Assembly (NCBI GenBank): GCA_026418035.1
Contig: JAOACC010000021.1
Coordinates: 1-40,448 of the forward strand
From: a bacterium
GTDB taxonomy: Bacteria > DUMJ01
Direction: 5' to 3'
Length of the DNA: 40,448 bases
Made by a program: the position numbers and the translations under genes. Below, in pieces: positions 25,922 to 34,692 of the stretch (its first letter is position 1; each line of letters starts with the position of its first letter). The notes under the pieces were generated by a model that saw only the letters and a program-made list of their open reading frames with translations, did no database searches and had not been told where the DNA came from.

Positions 25922-27493
25922 ATGAATAATATTGAACTAAACGAACAATTTAAGAGAGCCATATATTTGATGGAGAATACAGACAAGAATTTATTCATTA
26001 CTGGTAAAGCCGGAACGGGAAAGTCTACCCTTCTAAATTATTTCCGTTCTATAACTAAGAAAAATATCGTTGTCCTAGCTCCCACTGGTGTCTCTGCATT
26101 AAATGTTGAAGGAGAAACTATTCATTCCTTTTTTGGCTTTAAGCCAAATATAACTATACAAAATATAAGTAAACTTTCCTCCAAAAAGAGAAAGCTTTAT
26201 GAGAAGTTAGACACCATTGTAATTGACGAAATATCAATGGTTAGGGCAGACCTCTTAGATTGCATTGATTACTTCCTCCGATTAAACGGAAGAGAAAAAG
26301 GGGAACCTTTTGGTGGAGTACAGATGATATTTATAGGAGACTTATATCAGCTTCCCCCTGTAGTTACCTCAAAAGAGAAGAGGTTCTTCACTGAAAGATA
26401 CAAGAGTCAATACTTCTTTGATGCAGATGTATTTAAAGAGATATCTTTGGAATTTATAGAACTAGAAAAGGTATACAGACAGAAGGATGAGAGATTTATT
26501 AAACTTCTGAATGAGATTAGAAATAACACTATAACTGAGGAGAGTCTGAATATCTTAAATAGTAGAGTTGGGATAAACCCTCCTTCAGACTCTGATTATG
26601 TAGTCTATCTTACTCCTCTAAATGAGACGGTAGATAAGATTAATAGTGAAAAACTGGATAAACTTAGAGGGAAATTATACACCTGGGAGGCTTATATAGA
26701 GGGAGACTTTGAGGAAGGCTCATACCCTGCAGATGTGATACTTCAGATAAAAATAGGTGCCCAAGTAATGATGTTAAACAATGATTCTAGGGGAAGATGG
26801 GTGAATGGTTCTATAGGAAAGGTCGTTGGTGTAAGGTCTGGTAAAGGCATCGAGGATGATACTATTGAGGTTCAATTTCCAAATGGAGATATAGAGGATG
26901 TGTTACCCCATACCTGGGAGATATTCCACTATAGGTATAATGAAAAGACACAGATGATAGAGACAGAGGAGATAGGTTCATTTACACAGTATCCAATGAA
27001 ACTTGCCTGGGCGGTTACTATTCATAAGAGTCAGGGTAAGACGTTTGATAAAGTTATTATAGACCTAGGAAGAGGGGTTTTTACCCCTGGACAGGTCTAT
27101 GTTGCATTAAGTAGGTGTACGTCTTTTGAAGGGATCTTTCTTAAAAAACCGATAAAGAAGTCACATATCCTTTTAGATAGGCGTATTGTAGAGTTTCTTA
27201 CTAAGTTTCAGTACCAATTATCTGAAGAAAAAATTCCTCTAGAAGAGAAGATAAGTATAATCAAAAAAGCCATAGAGGAAAAAGCAAACCTGTTTATAAC
27301 TTACTTAAAACCCAATGATGAAAAATCTAAAAGAGTTATAAAACCCTGTGAAATAGGTGAATTCTATTACAATGGTAAGATGTTCCTTGGTGTAGCTGGT
27401 TATTGTTATAGCAGGAAAGAAAATAGGACCTTTAGAATAGATAGGATCTTGGATTTAAAAATAATTGAAGGAGGTGTTCAAGATAAAGACTAA
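25922..27493 (+). CDS. Pif1-like DNA helicase with C-terminal WYL domain
   Basis: 523 aa. Superfamily 1 helicase core: Walker A GKAGTGKST (28-36), 'APTGVSALNVEGETIHSFFG', Walker B 'IVIDEISMV', 'QMIFIGDLYQLPPV', 'VYRQ', and motifs V/VI 'AWAVTIHKSQGKTFDKV' and 'YVALSRCTS'. These match the Pif1/RecD2-like 5'-3' group. The last 65 residues ('LFITYLKPN', 'RVIKPCEIGEFYYNGKMFLG', 'ENRTFRIDRI') fit a WYL domain, a ligand/nucleic-acid-sensing module. The ribosome site is weak. It overlaps the next gene by about 29 bp and heads an operon of metabolic genes, an odd association. Confidence 0.88.
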   Translation: MNNIELNEQFKRAIYLMENTDKNLFITGKAGTGKSTLLNYFRSITKKNIVVLAPTGVSALNVEGETIHSFFGFKPNITIQNISKLSSKKRKLYEKLDTIVIDEISMVRADLLDCIDYFLRLNGREKGEPFGGVQMIFIGDLYQLPPVVTSKEKRFFTERYKSQYFFDADVFKEISLEFIELEKVYRQKDERFIKLLNEIRNNTITEESLNILNSRVGINPPSDSDYVVYLTPLNETVDKINSEKLDKLRGKLYTWEAYIEGDFEEGSYPADVILQIKIGAQVMMLNNDSRGRWVNGSIGKVVGVRSGKGIEDDTIEVQFPNGDIEDVLPHTWEIFHYRYNEKTQMIETEEIGSFTQYPMKLAWAVTIHKSQGKTFDKVIIDLGRGVFTPGQVYVALSRCTSFEGIFLKKPIKKSHILLDRRIVEFLTKFQYQLSEEKIPLEEKISIIKKAIEEKANLFITYLKPNDEKSKRVIKPCEIGEFYYNGKMFLGVAGYCYSRKENRTFRIDRILDLKIIEGGVQDKD

Positions 27494-28718
27494 GATTCTT
27501 ATAATATTATCGGTTTATCACTTAGCTCTTATTGTAATTGGTTTCTTTTTATCACCAATAGAAGAGATAAGAATTGGTCTTTTAAACATCCTTAAGTCTC
27601 CAAGTATACTTGTAACTGACTATATAGCCATAGGGGGATTGGGAGCTACCTTTATAAATGCTGGACTTGTAGGCATTGCTGGAATAGTTGTTGCATCCCT
27701 TAGTGGTGTTAAGATTTCAGGTTTAGTTATTGCTGGAGTCTTTACTATGTCTGGTTTTGCTATGTTTGGGAAAAACATATTTAATATCTGGCCCATTATA
27801 TTTGGTGTTTGTCTCTTTTCTAAGCTTACCAAAAGACCGCTGAAAAATTATATTGCTCCTTGTCTCTTTGGAACAACATTGGCACCTACGGTGAGCCAGA
27901 CAGCCTTTGGCTTTGGCTTTGGTATTTTATGGGGGATAGTAGCGGGTATCATTATGGGTATGCTTGTATCTGCACTTGCCAAACATGTCTATAGCTTACA
28001 CCAGGGCTATAATCTATACAATGTTGGAACTACAGGTGGAATTGTAGGGACTATTTATTATATAATGCTGAAGGGCTTTGGTTTTAAGATATCTCCAGTT
28101 ATGCACTGGAGTAGAGAGCATACTGGACTATTATTCCCTATACTACTTACATTTTTTCTCTCCTTCATCATACTTGGTTTATTTCTAGATAGAGATATCA
28201 AGGGTTTAAAGAAGATAATAAAAGAGAGTGGTAGACTTATAACCGATTTTGTGGAAGTTGGGGGATTAGGGAGTGTTCTTATAAATATGGGTATATTGGG
28301 AATTCTGGGCTTGTTATATATTAAGTTTATAGGTGGAGATATAAATGGTCCTGTGATAGCTGGAATCTTTACTATTGTTGGTTTTGGTGCATTAGGAAAG
28401 CATATAAAAAACGTATTGCCTATAATGTTGGGGGTTTACCTTATCTGTATCCCTAAGGTTTGGTTACACTCAGACCCAGGCCCAACATTGGCTGCACTAT
28501 TTGGAACAACACTAGCTCCTTTTAGTGGAAGATTCGGTCCCTTTATTGGTTTACTTGCAGGTATGCTTCATCTTCCAATGGTAATGCATGTGGGAGAGAT
28601 GCATGGTTATATGAATCTCTATAATAATGGGTTTTCTGGAGGACTTGTGGCTATAATTATAGTAGCCATATTAAGGGATTTAAAGCCACATCTTATAGAA
28701 GAGGAGATAAGATACTAA
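27465..28718 (+). CDS. DUF1576 multi-pass membrane protein, candidate sugar-acid transporter
   Basis: About 417 aa, around ten hydrophobic spans, function unknown. The protein is an internal duplication: 'GGLGATFINAGLVGIAG' in half 1 matches 'GGLGSVLINMGILGILG' in half 2, 'LFGTTLAP' occurs in both, and 'GYNLYNVGTTGGIVG' pairs with 'GYMNLYNNGFSGGLVA'. Inverted or tandem duplicated halves are typical of transporters. It overlaps the helicase gene and abuts the LarA homologue by 1 bp. The start is uncertain: TTG 27465 or GTG 27474 are conventional, but the strong GAAGGAGGT at 27467-27475 would best serve ATA 27483. Transport of a sugar acid is inferred from neighbours only. Confidence 0.78.
   Translation: MKEVFKIKTKILIILSVYHLALIVIGFFLSPIEEIRIGLLNILKSPSILVTDYIAIGGLGATFINAGLVGIAGIVVASLSGVKISGLVIAGVFTMSGFAMFGKNIFNIWPIIFGVCLFSKLTKRPLKNYIAPCLFGTTLAPTVSQTAFGFGFGILWGIVAGIIMGMLVSALAKHVYSLHQGYNLYNVGTTGGIVGTIYYIMLKGFGFKISPVMHWSREHTGLLFPILLTFFLSFIILGLFLDRDIKGLKKIIKESGRLITDFVEVGGLGSVLINMGILGILGLLYIKFIGGDINGPVIAGIFTIVGFGALGKHIKNVLPIMLGVYLICIPKVWLHSDPGPTLAALFGTTLAPFSGRFGPFIGLLAGMLHLPMVMHVGEMHGYMNLYNNGFSGGLVAIIIVAILRDLKPHLIEEEIRY
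27467..27475 (+). promoter_or_regulatory. Ribosome site inside the helicase 3' end
   Basis: GAAGGAGGT lies within the last codons of the helicase gene. It is too close for GTG 27474 and lies downstream of TTG 27465. With normal spacing it would serve ATA 27483. Confidence 0.45.
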
Positions 28719-29953
28719 TGGAGATACCGAGATTAGTAAAAGTAAGACAATTCTTTAATAGAGAACATATAGAAGATATTGAGGGTAGGGTAAGGGAAGA
28801 GATCTTTAAGTTAGGACTCTCTATAAAACCCGGTTCGGAGATAGCTATTGCGGTTGGTAGCAGGGGGATAAGGAATATCGATAGGATTGTAAAAACGACT
28901 GTAGATGTAGTAAAAGAATTTGGAGGAAAACCATTTATTGTTCCAGCTATGGGGAGTCACGGTGGAGCTACCGCGGAGGGACAGAAGAAACTACTAGAAG
29001 GTTATGGTATTAGAGAAGACCTAATTGGTGCTCCTATCAAATCTTCTCTGGAAGTTGTAGAGCTACCATCCGATGGGTTGGAGAATAGAGTATTTATAGA
29101 TAAGATAGCGTATTCTGCAGATGGGACTATCATAATAAATCGAATAAAACCACATACGGATTTTCATAGTGATGTAGAGAGCGGTTTACTAAAGATGTGT
29201 GTAATAGGTCTAGGAAAACATAAACAGGCTATAGAGATACACAGATTTGGGACATACGGATTGAGACATCTTATTCCGCCAACTGCAGAGAGAATCATAC
29301 AGTATGGGAATATCATTTTTGGTATTGGTATAGTGGAGAATGCGTATGATGAGACAATGATAATAGAAGCTGTAGAGCCTAAGGACTTTGAAGAGACAGA
29401 TAAGAGGCTTCTTAAGATAGCAAGAGAAAATATGCCTGCTCTCCCTGTAGATAGGTTAGACGTCTTAATAGTTGATGAGATGGGTAAAGATATTAGTGGA
29501 GCAGGGATGGATACCAATATCATAGGTAGGATATACATAGATGGAGAACCGGAGCCTGAAAGACCTAAGATTACTAGAATCGTTGTTACCGACCTTACGG
29601 AAAAGACCCATGGAAATGCTATAGGTATGGGCCTTGCGGATTTTATTACCAAGAGACTCTTTAGTAAGATAGACTTTGATGCTACATATCAGAATGCAGT
29701 TACAAGCACATTTGTCCTTAGAGGTAAGGTACCAATCATTACTAAGGATTCTAGAACTGCTATAGAATGGGCTTTAAGAACCTGTGGACCTATAGAGATT
29801 GAAAGAGCCAAGATTATAAGGATAAAGAATACCTTGAGCCTAAGTGAGCTATACGTATCAGAAAGTGTTTTAGCAGAGATAAAAGACAGAGTGGAGGTAA
29901 TTGGTGATTTTGTAGATATATGTGATGAAAGCGGAGAACTAATACCATTCTAG
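28718..29953 (+). CDS. LarA-family (nickel-pincer type) 2-hydroxyacid racemase/epimerase homologue
   Basis: 411 aa, cytoplasmic, resembling the DUF2088/LarA superfamily, whose studied members racemise or epimerise 2-hydroxyacids with a nickel-pincer nucleotide cofactor. Likely cofactor/catalytic positions by motif: H84 in 'GSHGGAT', H146 in 'INRIKPHTDF', K159 in 'GLLKMCVIGLGKH' and H175 in 'IEIHRFG'. They are spaced roughly like LarA H108, H174, K184 and H200, but this is my alignment by eye. Its neighbours (acid-sugar kinase and PdxA2-type dehydrogenase) suggest a four-carbon aldonate as substrate. larB/larC/larE cofactor genes are not in this window. Confidence 0.8.
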   Translation: MEIPRLVKVRQFFNREHIEDIEGRVREEIFKLGLSIKPGSEIAIAVGSRGIRNIDRIVKTTVDVVKEFGGKPFIVPAMGSHGGATAEGQKKLLEGYGIREDLIGAPIKSSLEVVELPSDGLENRVFIDKIAYSADGTIIINRIKPHTDFHSDVESGLLKMCVIGLGKHKQAIEIHRFGTYGLRHLIPPTAERIIQYGNIIFGIGIVENAYDETMIIEAVEPKDFEETDKRLLKIARENMPALPVDRLDVLIVDEMGKDISGAGMDTNIIGRIYIDGEPEPERPKITRIVVTDLTEKTHGNAIGMGLADFITKRLFSKIDFDATYQNAVTSTFVLRGKVPIITKDSRTAIEWALRTCGPIEIERAKIIRIKNTLSLSELYVSESVLAEIKDRVEVIGDFVDICDESGELIPF

Positions 29954-29962
29954 GAGGTCAAT

Positions 29963-30160
29963 ATGCGAGAATGTAATGTCAATAAGAATCTAAAGAGATG
30001 CACCTGCTCCTATGAGCCCTGTTCTAGAAAAGGCATATGCTGTGAGTGTATTGCTTATCATAGGAGTCATGGAGAATTACCAGCATGCTATTTCCCTGAT
30101 GATGTAGAAAGGACGTATGACCGTTCTATTACTAGATTTATTTCTCTATACAAGGCTTGA
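29963..30160 (+). CDS. Small Cys-rich protein (DUF6485-like)
   Basis: 65 aa with eight Cys in the first 42 residues (C4, C13, C15, C20, C26, C27, C29, C42). It is probably metal-binding, zinc or iron-sulfur. The '[20 protein letters not shown]' segment matches what I remember as DUF6485, a family without known function. GGAGGT nine bases upstream sets the start, and the kinase gene follows after 3 bp. Its placement beside a nickel-type enzyme homologue makes a role in metal handling possible but unproved. Confidence 0.75.
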   Translation: MRECNVNKNLKRCTCSYEPCSRKGICCECIAYHRSHGELPACYFPDDVERTYDRSITRFISLYKA

Positions 30161-30163
30161 GAG

Positions 30164-31411
30164 ATGCCTAAAATTCTTGTAATTGCTGACGATTTAACCG
30201 GGGCTCTCGATACTGGGGTTCAGTTCTCTAAATGTGGCTTTTTAACAAGGGTAGAGATAAAGGTGGTATTTTTAGAGGATGGGGTAGATGTTACTATATT
30301 TGATAGTGAAACTAGACACTTAAGCTCAGAGGATGCCTATTATACAGTTTTACTCTTTACAAAATTTTTTAAGTGTAAAGAAATCTTTAGTGATTTAGAG
30401 TATATCTACAAGAAGACAGATTCAACTTTAAGAGGAAATATCGGGATGGAGTTTAAAGCTATTTTGGACAATTTTAATTCTCCAATCTTTTTTGTCCCGG
30501 CATATCCAGAACAGGGAAGAACTACCAAGAATGGGATTCAGTATGTTGATGGAATACCTATAGCAGAGAGTGTATTCGCCAAAGACCCATTAAATCCCAT
30601 TAAGACTAGTTTCATACCAGATATCATAAGAGAGCAGGCTGATATACAGACATTTGTAGTTACTAAAGATAAGTATGAGAGTGTATTAGATAGCAAATTA
30701 GAACTTGGGGTATATATATTTGATGCAGAAGCTAGAGAAGATTTAGAAACGATAGGCAAATTATTGAAAGAGAGAGATCTCCTTCACTACACTGCAGGCT
30801 GTGCAGGATTTGCAGAGACCCTAACTAAACTTATAGACTATAAAGGTGTAAAGACCTTACCAGAAATCCAGTTAGAAGCCCATCCTCTTATTGTAATCTG
30901 TGGGAGCATAAACGAGAGGTCATTGAAGCAGATAGAGTATATAAAAAAGAGAAGGAAGGTCTTAGATGTAATCCTTACTCCAGAGGTAGTATTTAAGAAG
31001 AAGAGATTCTTTTTGAGTAACTCTAGCCTTAAAGGTTGCGACATAGTAGTTATAAGAACAGCAGAGAAGACATCTGATGTAAAGATATACGAAGAATATG
31101 CAAAGGCAAACTCGATCAACTTGGAAGATTTGCCTTTGATGGTAGCAAAGAGGTTAGGTGATATAGGTTATAGACTTTTAAGAAGATTAAGGGAAAAAAC
31201 GAATACCTTAGTTGTATTTGGTGGGGATACACTGCTAGCTTTGACTGACAGAATGGGCATAAGATATCTTTTCCCTCTTTTAGAGATAGACAGAGGAACA
31301 GTAGTATCTAGTATGGAGGACCTATTCTTTATCTCAAAGGCTGGTGGTTTTGGAGAGGAAGATGTGATAGAGAAGATATTAAATCTCATAGAAAGCAGAA
31401 ATCATAGGTGA
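30164..31411 (+). CDS. Four-carbon acid sugar kinase (DUF1537, OtnK/DtnK-like)
   Basis: 415 aa. The N-terminal 'ADDLTGALDTG' (from residue 8) is the signature of the family that phosphorylates D-threonate, D-erythronate or related 3-oxo-tetronates. 'YKKTDSTLRGNIG' and the C-terminal 'VFGGDTL' and 'GGFGEEDVI' nucleotide-binding segments are also present. The product would be a 4-phospho acid, the substrate type of the PdxA2-like enzyme encoded next. The two genes are a standard pair in tetronate catabolism, which ends in dihydroxyacetone phosphate. Confidence 0.9.
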   Translation: MPKILVIADDLTGALDTGVQFSKCGFLTRVEIKVVFLEDGVDVTIFDSETRHLSSEDAYYTVLLFTKFFKCKEIFSDLEYIYKKTDSTLRGNIGMEFKAILDNFNSPIFFVPAYPEQGRTTKNGIQYVDGIPIAESVFAKDPLNPIKTSFIPDIIREQADIQTFVVTKDKYESVLDSKLELGVYIFDAEAREDLETIGKLLKERDLLHYTAGCAGFAETLTKLIDYKGVKTLPEIQLEAHPLIVICGSINERSLKQIEYIKKRRKVLDVILTPEVVFKKKRFFLSNSSLKGCDIVVIRTAEKTSDVKIYEEYAKANSINLEDLPLMVAKRLGDIGYRLLRRLREKTNTLVVFGGDTLLALTDRMGIRYLFPLLEIDRGTVVSSMEDLFFISKAGGFGEEDVIEKILNLIESRNHR

Positions 31412-31417
31412 TGTAAG

Positions 31418-32395
31418 ATGCTTATAGGCGTTACTATGGGAGATGCAAACGGGGTTGGTCCTGAGATAATACTTAAGAGTTTTGCTAATGGTGCTCTTAA
31501 GGAGAGATTCATTGTCATTGGCGATTATGATATCCTCCTATTTGCCAATGAGCTCCTTGGATATAATGTGCCAATAAAAAGGCTAGGTTCTCCTACCGAT
31601 GTAGATACAAGTTATCTAAATGTGTTAGACCTAGGAATAATGGGTAGAGATGATCTAACTATAGGCAAAATCTCAGAAAAAGCTGGATATGCCTCTATAA
31701 TGTATGTAGAAAAAGCGGTAAAGATGTCTCTAGAAGGGATGTTAGATGGAATAGTTACCCTCCCTATAAATAAAGAGGCGGTTAGACTTACATTCCCTAA
31801 TTTTACTGGGCATACAGAGTTTATAGCAGAGCTATGTGGAGAGAAGGATTATACTATGATGCTTGCATCTGAAAAGTTGATAGTAACACATGTTTCTACC
31901 CATGTATCTCTAAGAGAAGCCATAGAGATGGTAAAAAAGGAGAATGTGTACAGAGTTATCCTACTTACCCACAGAACTATTTCAAGGTTTATAGATAATC
32001 CCAAAATAGCAGTATCAGGCTTAAATCCTCATGCGGGAGAACATTCCGCCTTTGGTGAAGAGGATGAAAAGGAGATAAAGCCTGCGGTAGAAAGGGCTAA
32101 GAGTGAAGGTATTAATGTGGAAGGTCCTATTCCTCCAGATACTGTCTTTTGGAAAGCCTATAATGGACTATACTCTGCGGTTGTCTGTATGTATCATGAT
32201 CAGGGACATATACCGGTAAAACTATTAGATTTTGAAGGTGGGATAAATATAACGATAGGGCTTAAAGTAGTAAGGACATCTGTTGACCATGGAACAGCAT
32301 ATGATATAGCATACAAGGGTATAGCTAGTACAAAGAGTTTTGAGAATGCCTTCAACTTTGCAGTAAAATTGATAGGTAAAAAAGGAGGTTTTTAA
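31418..32395 (+). CDS. PdxA2-type 4-phospho-tetronate dehydrogenase
   Basis: 325 aa, homologous to 4-hydroxythreonine-4-phosphate dehydrogenase. Metal-ligand histidines are in place: H132 ('FTGHTEF'), H205 ('NPHAGEH') and H260 ('MYHDQGHIP'). The N-terminal 'GVTMGDANGVGPEIILK' is typical. Next to a DUF1537 kinase the family usually oxidises and decarboxylates 4-phospho-D-threonate or -erythronate to dihydroxyacetone phosphate, rather than making pyridoxal phosphate. No other pdx genes are nearby. AGGAGG precedes the following gene within its last codons. Confidence 0.92.
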   Translation: MLIGVTMGDANGVGPEIILKSFANGALKERFIVIGDYDILLFANELLGYNVPIKRLGSPTDVDTSYLNVLDLGIMGRDDLTIGKISEKAGYASIMYVEKAVKMSLEGMLDGIVTLPINKEAVRLTFPNFTGHTEFIAELCGEKDYTMMLASEKLIVTHVSTHVSLREAIEMVKKENVYRVILLTHRTISRFIDNPKIAVSGLNPHAGEHSAFGEEDEKEIKPAVERAKSEGINVEGPIPPDTVFWKAYNGLYSAVVCMYHDQGHIPVKLLDFEGGINITIGLKVVRTSVDHGTAYDIAYKGIASTKSFENAFNFAVKLIGKKGGF

Positions 32396-32396
32396 A

Positions 32397-34649
32397 ATGG
32401 AAGAGAAATGGATACAAAAGAAGATCGAAGAAATATTATCTAAGATGACCTTAGAGGAGAAAATAGCACAACTTGGCTCTGTTCCATCGGGTAAATTGGT
32501 GGAGAATGGAAAGTTCTCTAGAGAGAAGGCTAGAGAGCTTTTAAAAAATGGGATTGGTCAGATAACCAGAGTAGCGGGATATGCTGAGAGAGATCCGGTA
32601 GAGTCTGTAGAGATTATAAATGAGATACAGAAGTTTCTTAAAGAAGAGACAAGACTAGGGATACCTGCAATAATACACGAGGAATGTCTCTCTGGTGTTA
32701 TGACTAAAGGTGCAACAACCTTTCCACAGGCTATAGGAATGGCTAGCACATTCGAGCCAGAAGACATTGAAAAGATGACCTCAATCATAAGAAAAGAGAT
32801 GAAAGCTTTTGGTGTTCACCAAGGTCTTTCTCCTGTTCTTGATATACCTAGAGATCCTAGATGGGGAAGGACAGAAGAGACTTTTGGAGAAGATCCATAT
32901 CTTGTGTCAAAAATGGCAGAGAGTTACATAAGAGGACTTCAAGGCGAAGACTGGAAAGAAGGTATAATTGCTACTGCAAAACACTTTACCGCCTATGGAA
33001 TTTCAGAAGGTGGTAGGAATCTAGGACCTGCTAGGGTATCTGAGAGAGAACTAAGAGAGGTCTTTTTATTCCCGTTTGAGGTTGCGGTAAGAAAGGCTGA
33101 TGTAGGCTCTCTAATGAATGCCTACCATGAGATAGATGGAATCCCCTGTGCATCTTCTAAGTTCTTACTAACTAAGATACTTAGAGAGGAGTGGGGATTT
33201 AAAGGCTTTGTAGTCTCAGATTATTCAGCGATAGAGATGTTACACACATTCCATAAGGTTGCTAAGGATCTAAAGACTGCAGCTATAAAAGCCTTAGAAG
33301 CGGGGATAGAGATAGAGTTGCCAGATATAAAATGCTATGGTGAACCTCTATTACAAGCAGTAAAGGAAGGGGCAATATCCGTATCTGTTATAGATACTGC
33401 AGTTGCTAGGGTTCTAAGGGCAAAGATACTCCTAGGATTGCTAGGGGATAATATCTATGCAGACCCAACTAAAATAAGAGATATCTTAGATAATCAAGAA
33501 CACAGAGCATTTGCTAGAGAACTTGCTAGAAAATCCATAGTTCTATTAAAGAACGATGGAGTTTTACCTTTGAGCAGAGAAGTAAAAACCATTGCCGTTA
33601 TAGGTCCAAATGCGAATAGCACTCAAGGTTTGCATGGAGACTACAGTTATACCTCACATATAGCAGGTGTAAAAGACGGAGTAAGGACAGTAACAGTCCT
33701 AGAAGGTATTAAGAATAAAGTATCTTCAGGAACTACCGTCCTCTATGCAAAAGGGTGTGAACTCAGCGGTGAATCGACAGATGGCTTTAATGAAGCTTTG
33801 GATATAGCAAGTAAATCTGATGTTATTATAGCTGTTATGGGAGAGAATAGCGGTCTATTCAAGAGAGGTATCTCTGGAGAAGGTAATGATAGGATAGATT
33901 TAAATCTACCTGGAGTCCAGAGAAAACTTTTAAAGGCTATAAAGGAACTTAATAAGCCAATAGTACTTGTTATTACTAATGGAAGGCCATTATCGATAAC
34001 TTGGGAGAAGGAAAATATACCAGCAATTATAGAGGCTTGGTATCCAGGAGAAGAGGGAGGAAACGCAATAGCGGATGTTATATTTGGAGATTATAACCCT
34101 GGAGGAAAACTTCCGGTATCATTTCCAAAAGATGTTGGCCAGATACCGGTTTACTATAATAGGAAGCCTTCAGCTTTTAGTGAGTATCTAACAACTGATA
34201 CTAAACCACTATTCCCCTTTGGACATGGATTAAGCTACACTACGTTTGAATATTCAGACTTAGAAGTAAGACCGGAGTCTATTTTACCTGGAGGATATGT
34301 TGATATAAGCTTTAGGATAAAAAATATAGGTAATATAGCTGGAGATGAGGTTGTTCAACTGTATATTCATGATGAATGGGCAAGCGTAGAGAGACCTGTA
34401 AAAGAACTAAAGGGATTTAAGAGGATTCATTTAGAACCACAAGAAGAGAAGAGGGTTACCTTTAGACTATTTGCAGACCAGTTAGCATTTTATGATGAAG
34501 CAATGAGGTTTATTGTAGAGTCTGGAACCTTTGAGGTTATGATTGGCTCTTCTTCAGAAGATATAAGGCTTGTAGGTAAATTTGAGATATCAGAGACAAA
34601 GGTTATAACGAAGGACAGAAGGTTTCATAGTGAGGTAACTGTAGAATAA
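32397..34649 (+). CDS. GH3 beta-glucosidase
   Basis: 750 aa, no signal peptide. The (beta/alpha)8 domain contains 'GLSPVLDIPRDPRWGRTEETFGEDP' and 'ATAKHFTAYG', with the nucleophile Asp at D275 in 'GFVVSDYSAIEM'. Next come the alpha/beta sandwich ('LLKNDGVLPL', 'IGPNA') and the C-terminal fibronectin III-like domain ('DEVVQLYIHDE', 'ELKGFKR'). This is the full bacterial GH3 plan for hydrolysis of beta-gluco- or beta-xylosides in the cytoplasm. It starts 1 bp after the dehydrogenase stop with AAAAGGAGG upstream, suggesting that it releases sugars feeding the same metabolism. Confidence 0.94.
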   Translation: MEEKWIQKKIEEILSKMTLEEKIAQLGSVPSGKLVENGKFSREKARELLKNGIGQITRVAGYAERDPVESVEIINEIQKFLKEETRLGIPAIIHEECLSGVMTKGATTFPQAIGMASTFEPEDIEKMTSIIRKEMKAFGVHQGLSPVLDIPRDPRWGRTEETFGEDPYLVSKMAESYIRGLQGEDWKEGIIATAKHFTAYGISEGGRNLGPARVSERELREVFLFPFEVAVRKADVGSLMNAYHEIDGIPCASSKFLLTKILREEWGFKGFVVSDYSAIEMLHTFHKVAKDLKTAAIKALEAGIEIELPDIKCYGEPLLQAVKEGAISVSVIDTAVARVLRAKILLGLLGDNIYADPTKIRDILDNQEHRAFARELARKSIVLLKNDGVLPLSREVKTIAVIGPNANSTQGLHGDYSYTSHIAGVKDGVRTVTVLEGIKNKVSSGTTVLYAKGCELSGESTDGFNEALDIASKSDVIIAVMGENSGLFKRGISGEGNDRIDLNLPGVQRKLLKAIKELNKPIVLVITNGRPLSITWEKENIPAIIEAWYPGEEGGNAIADVIFGDYNPGGKLPVSFPKDVGQIPVYYNRKPSAFSEYLTTDTKPLFPFGHGLSYTTFEYSDLEVRPESILPGGYVDISFRIKNIGNIAGDEVVQLYIHDEWASVERPVKELKGFKRIHLEPQEEKRVTFRLFADQLAFYDEAMRFIVESGTFEVMIGSSSEDIRLVGKFEISETKVITKDRRFHSEVTVE

Positions 34650-34670
34650 GCTTATAATATTTACTTTGTA

Positions 34671-34692
34671 GGACAGGCATCTTTGCCTGTCC
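34671..34692. repeat. Perfect palindrome, REP-like
   Basis: GGACAGGCA (34671-34679) and TGCCTGTCC (34684-34692) form a perfect 9-bp stem with a TCTT loop. The following sequence (GTATAACTTATATT) has no clean T run, so it is a poor intrinsic terminator. From memory, hairpins with nearly this sequence are scattered as repeats in several bacterial genomes. It lies in the only gap between the beta-glucosidase operon and the receptor gene. Confidence 0.65.

Noticed and set aside
29164-29652. 162-codon open frame antisense to the LarA homologue
   Set aside because: The sense frame has conserved motifs throughout; the antisense product shows no motif and lacks a credible start signal.
34671-34692. 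Intrinsic terminator of the GH3 operon
   Set aside because: The stem is perfect but is followed by mixed sequence without a U tract, so I class it as a palindromic repeat.
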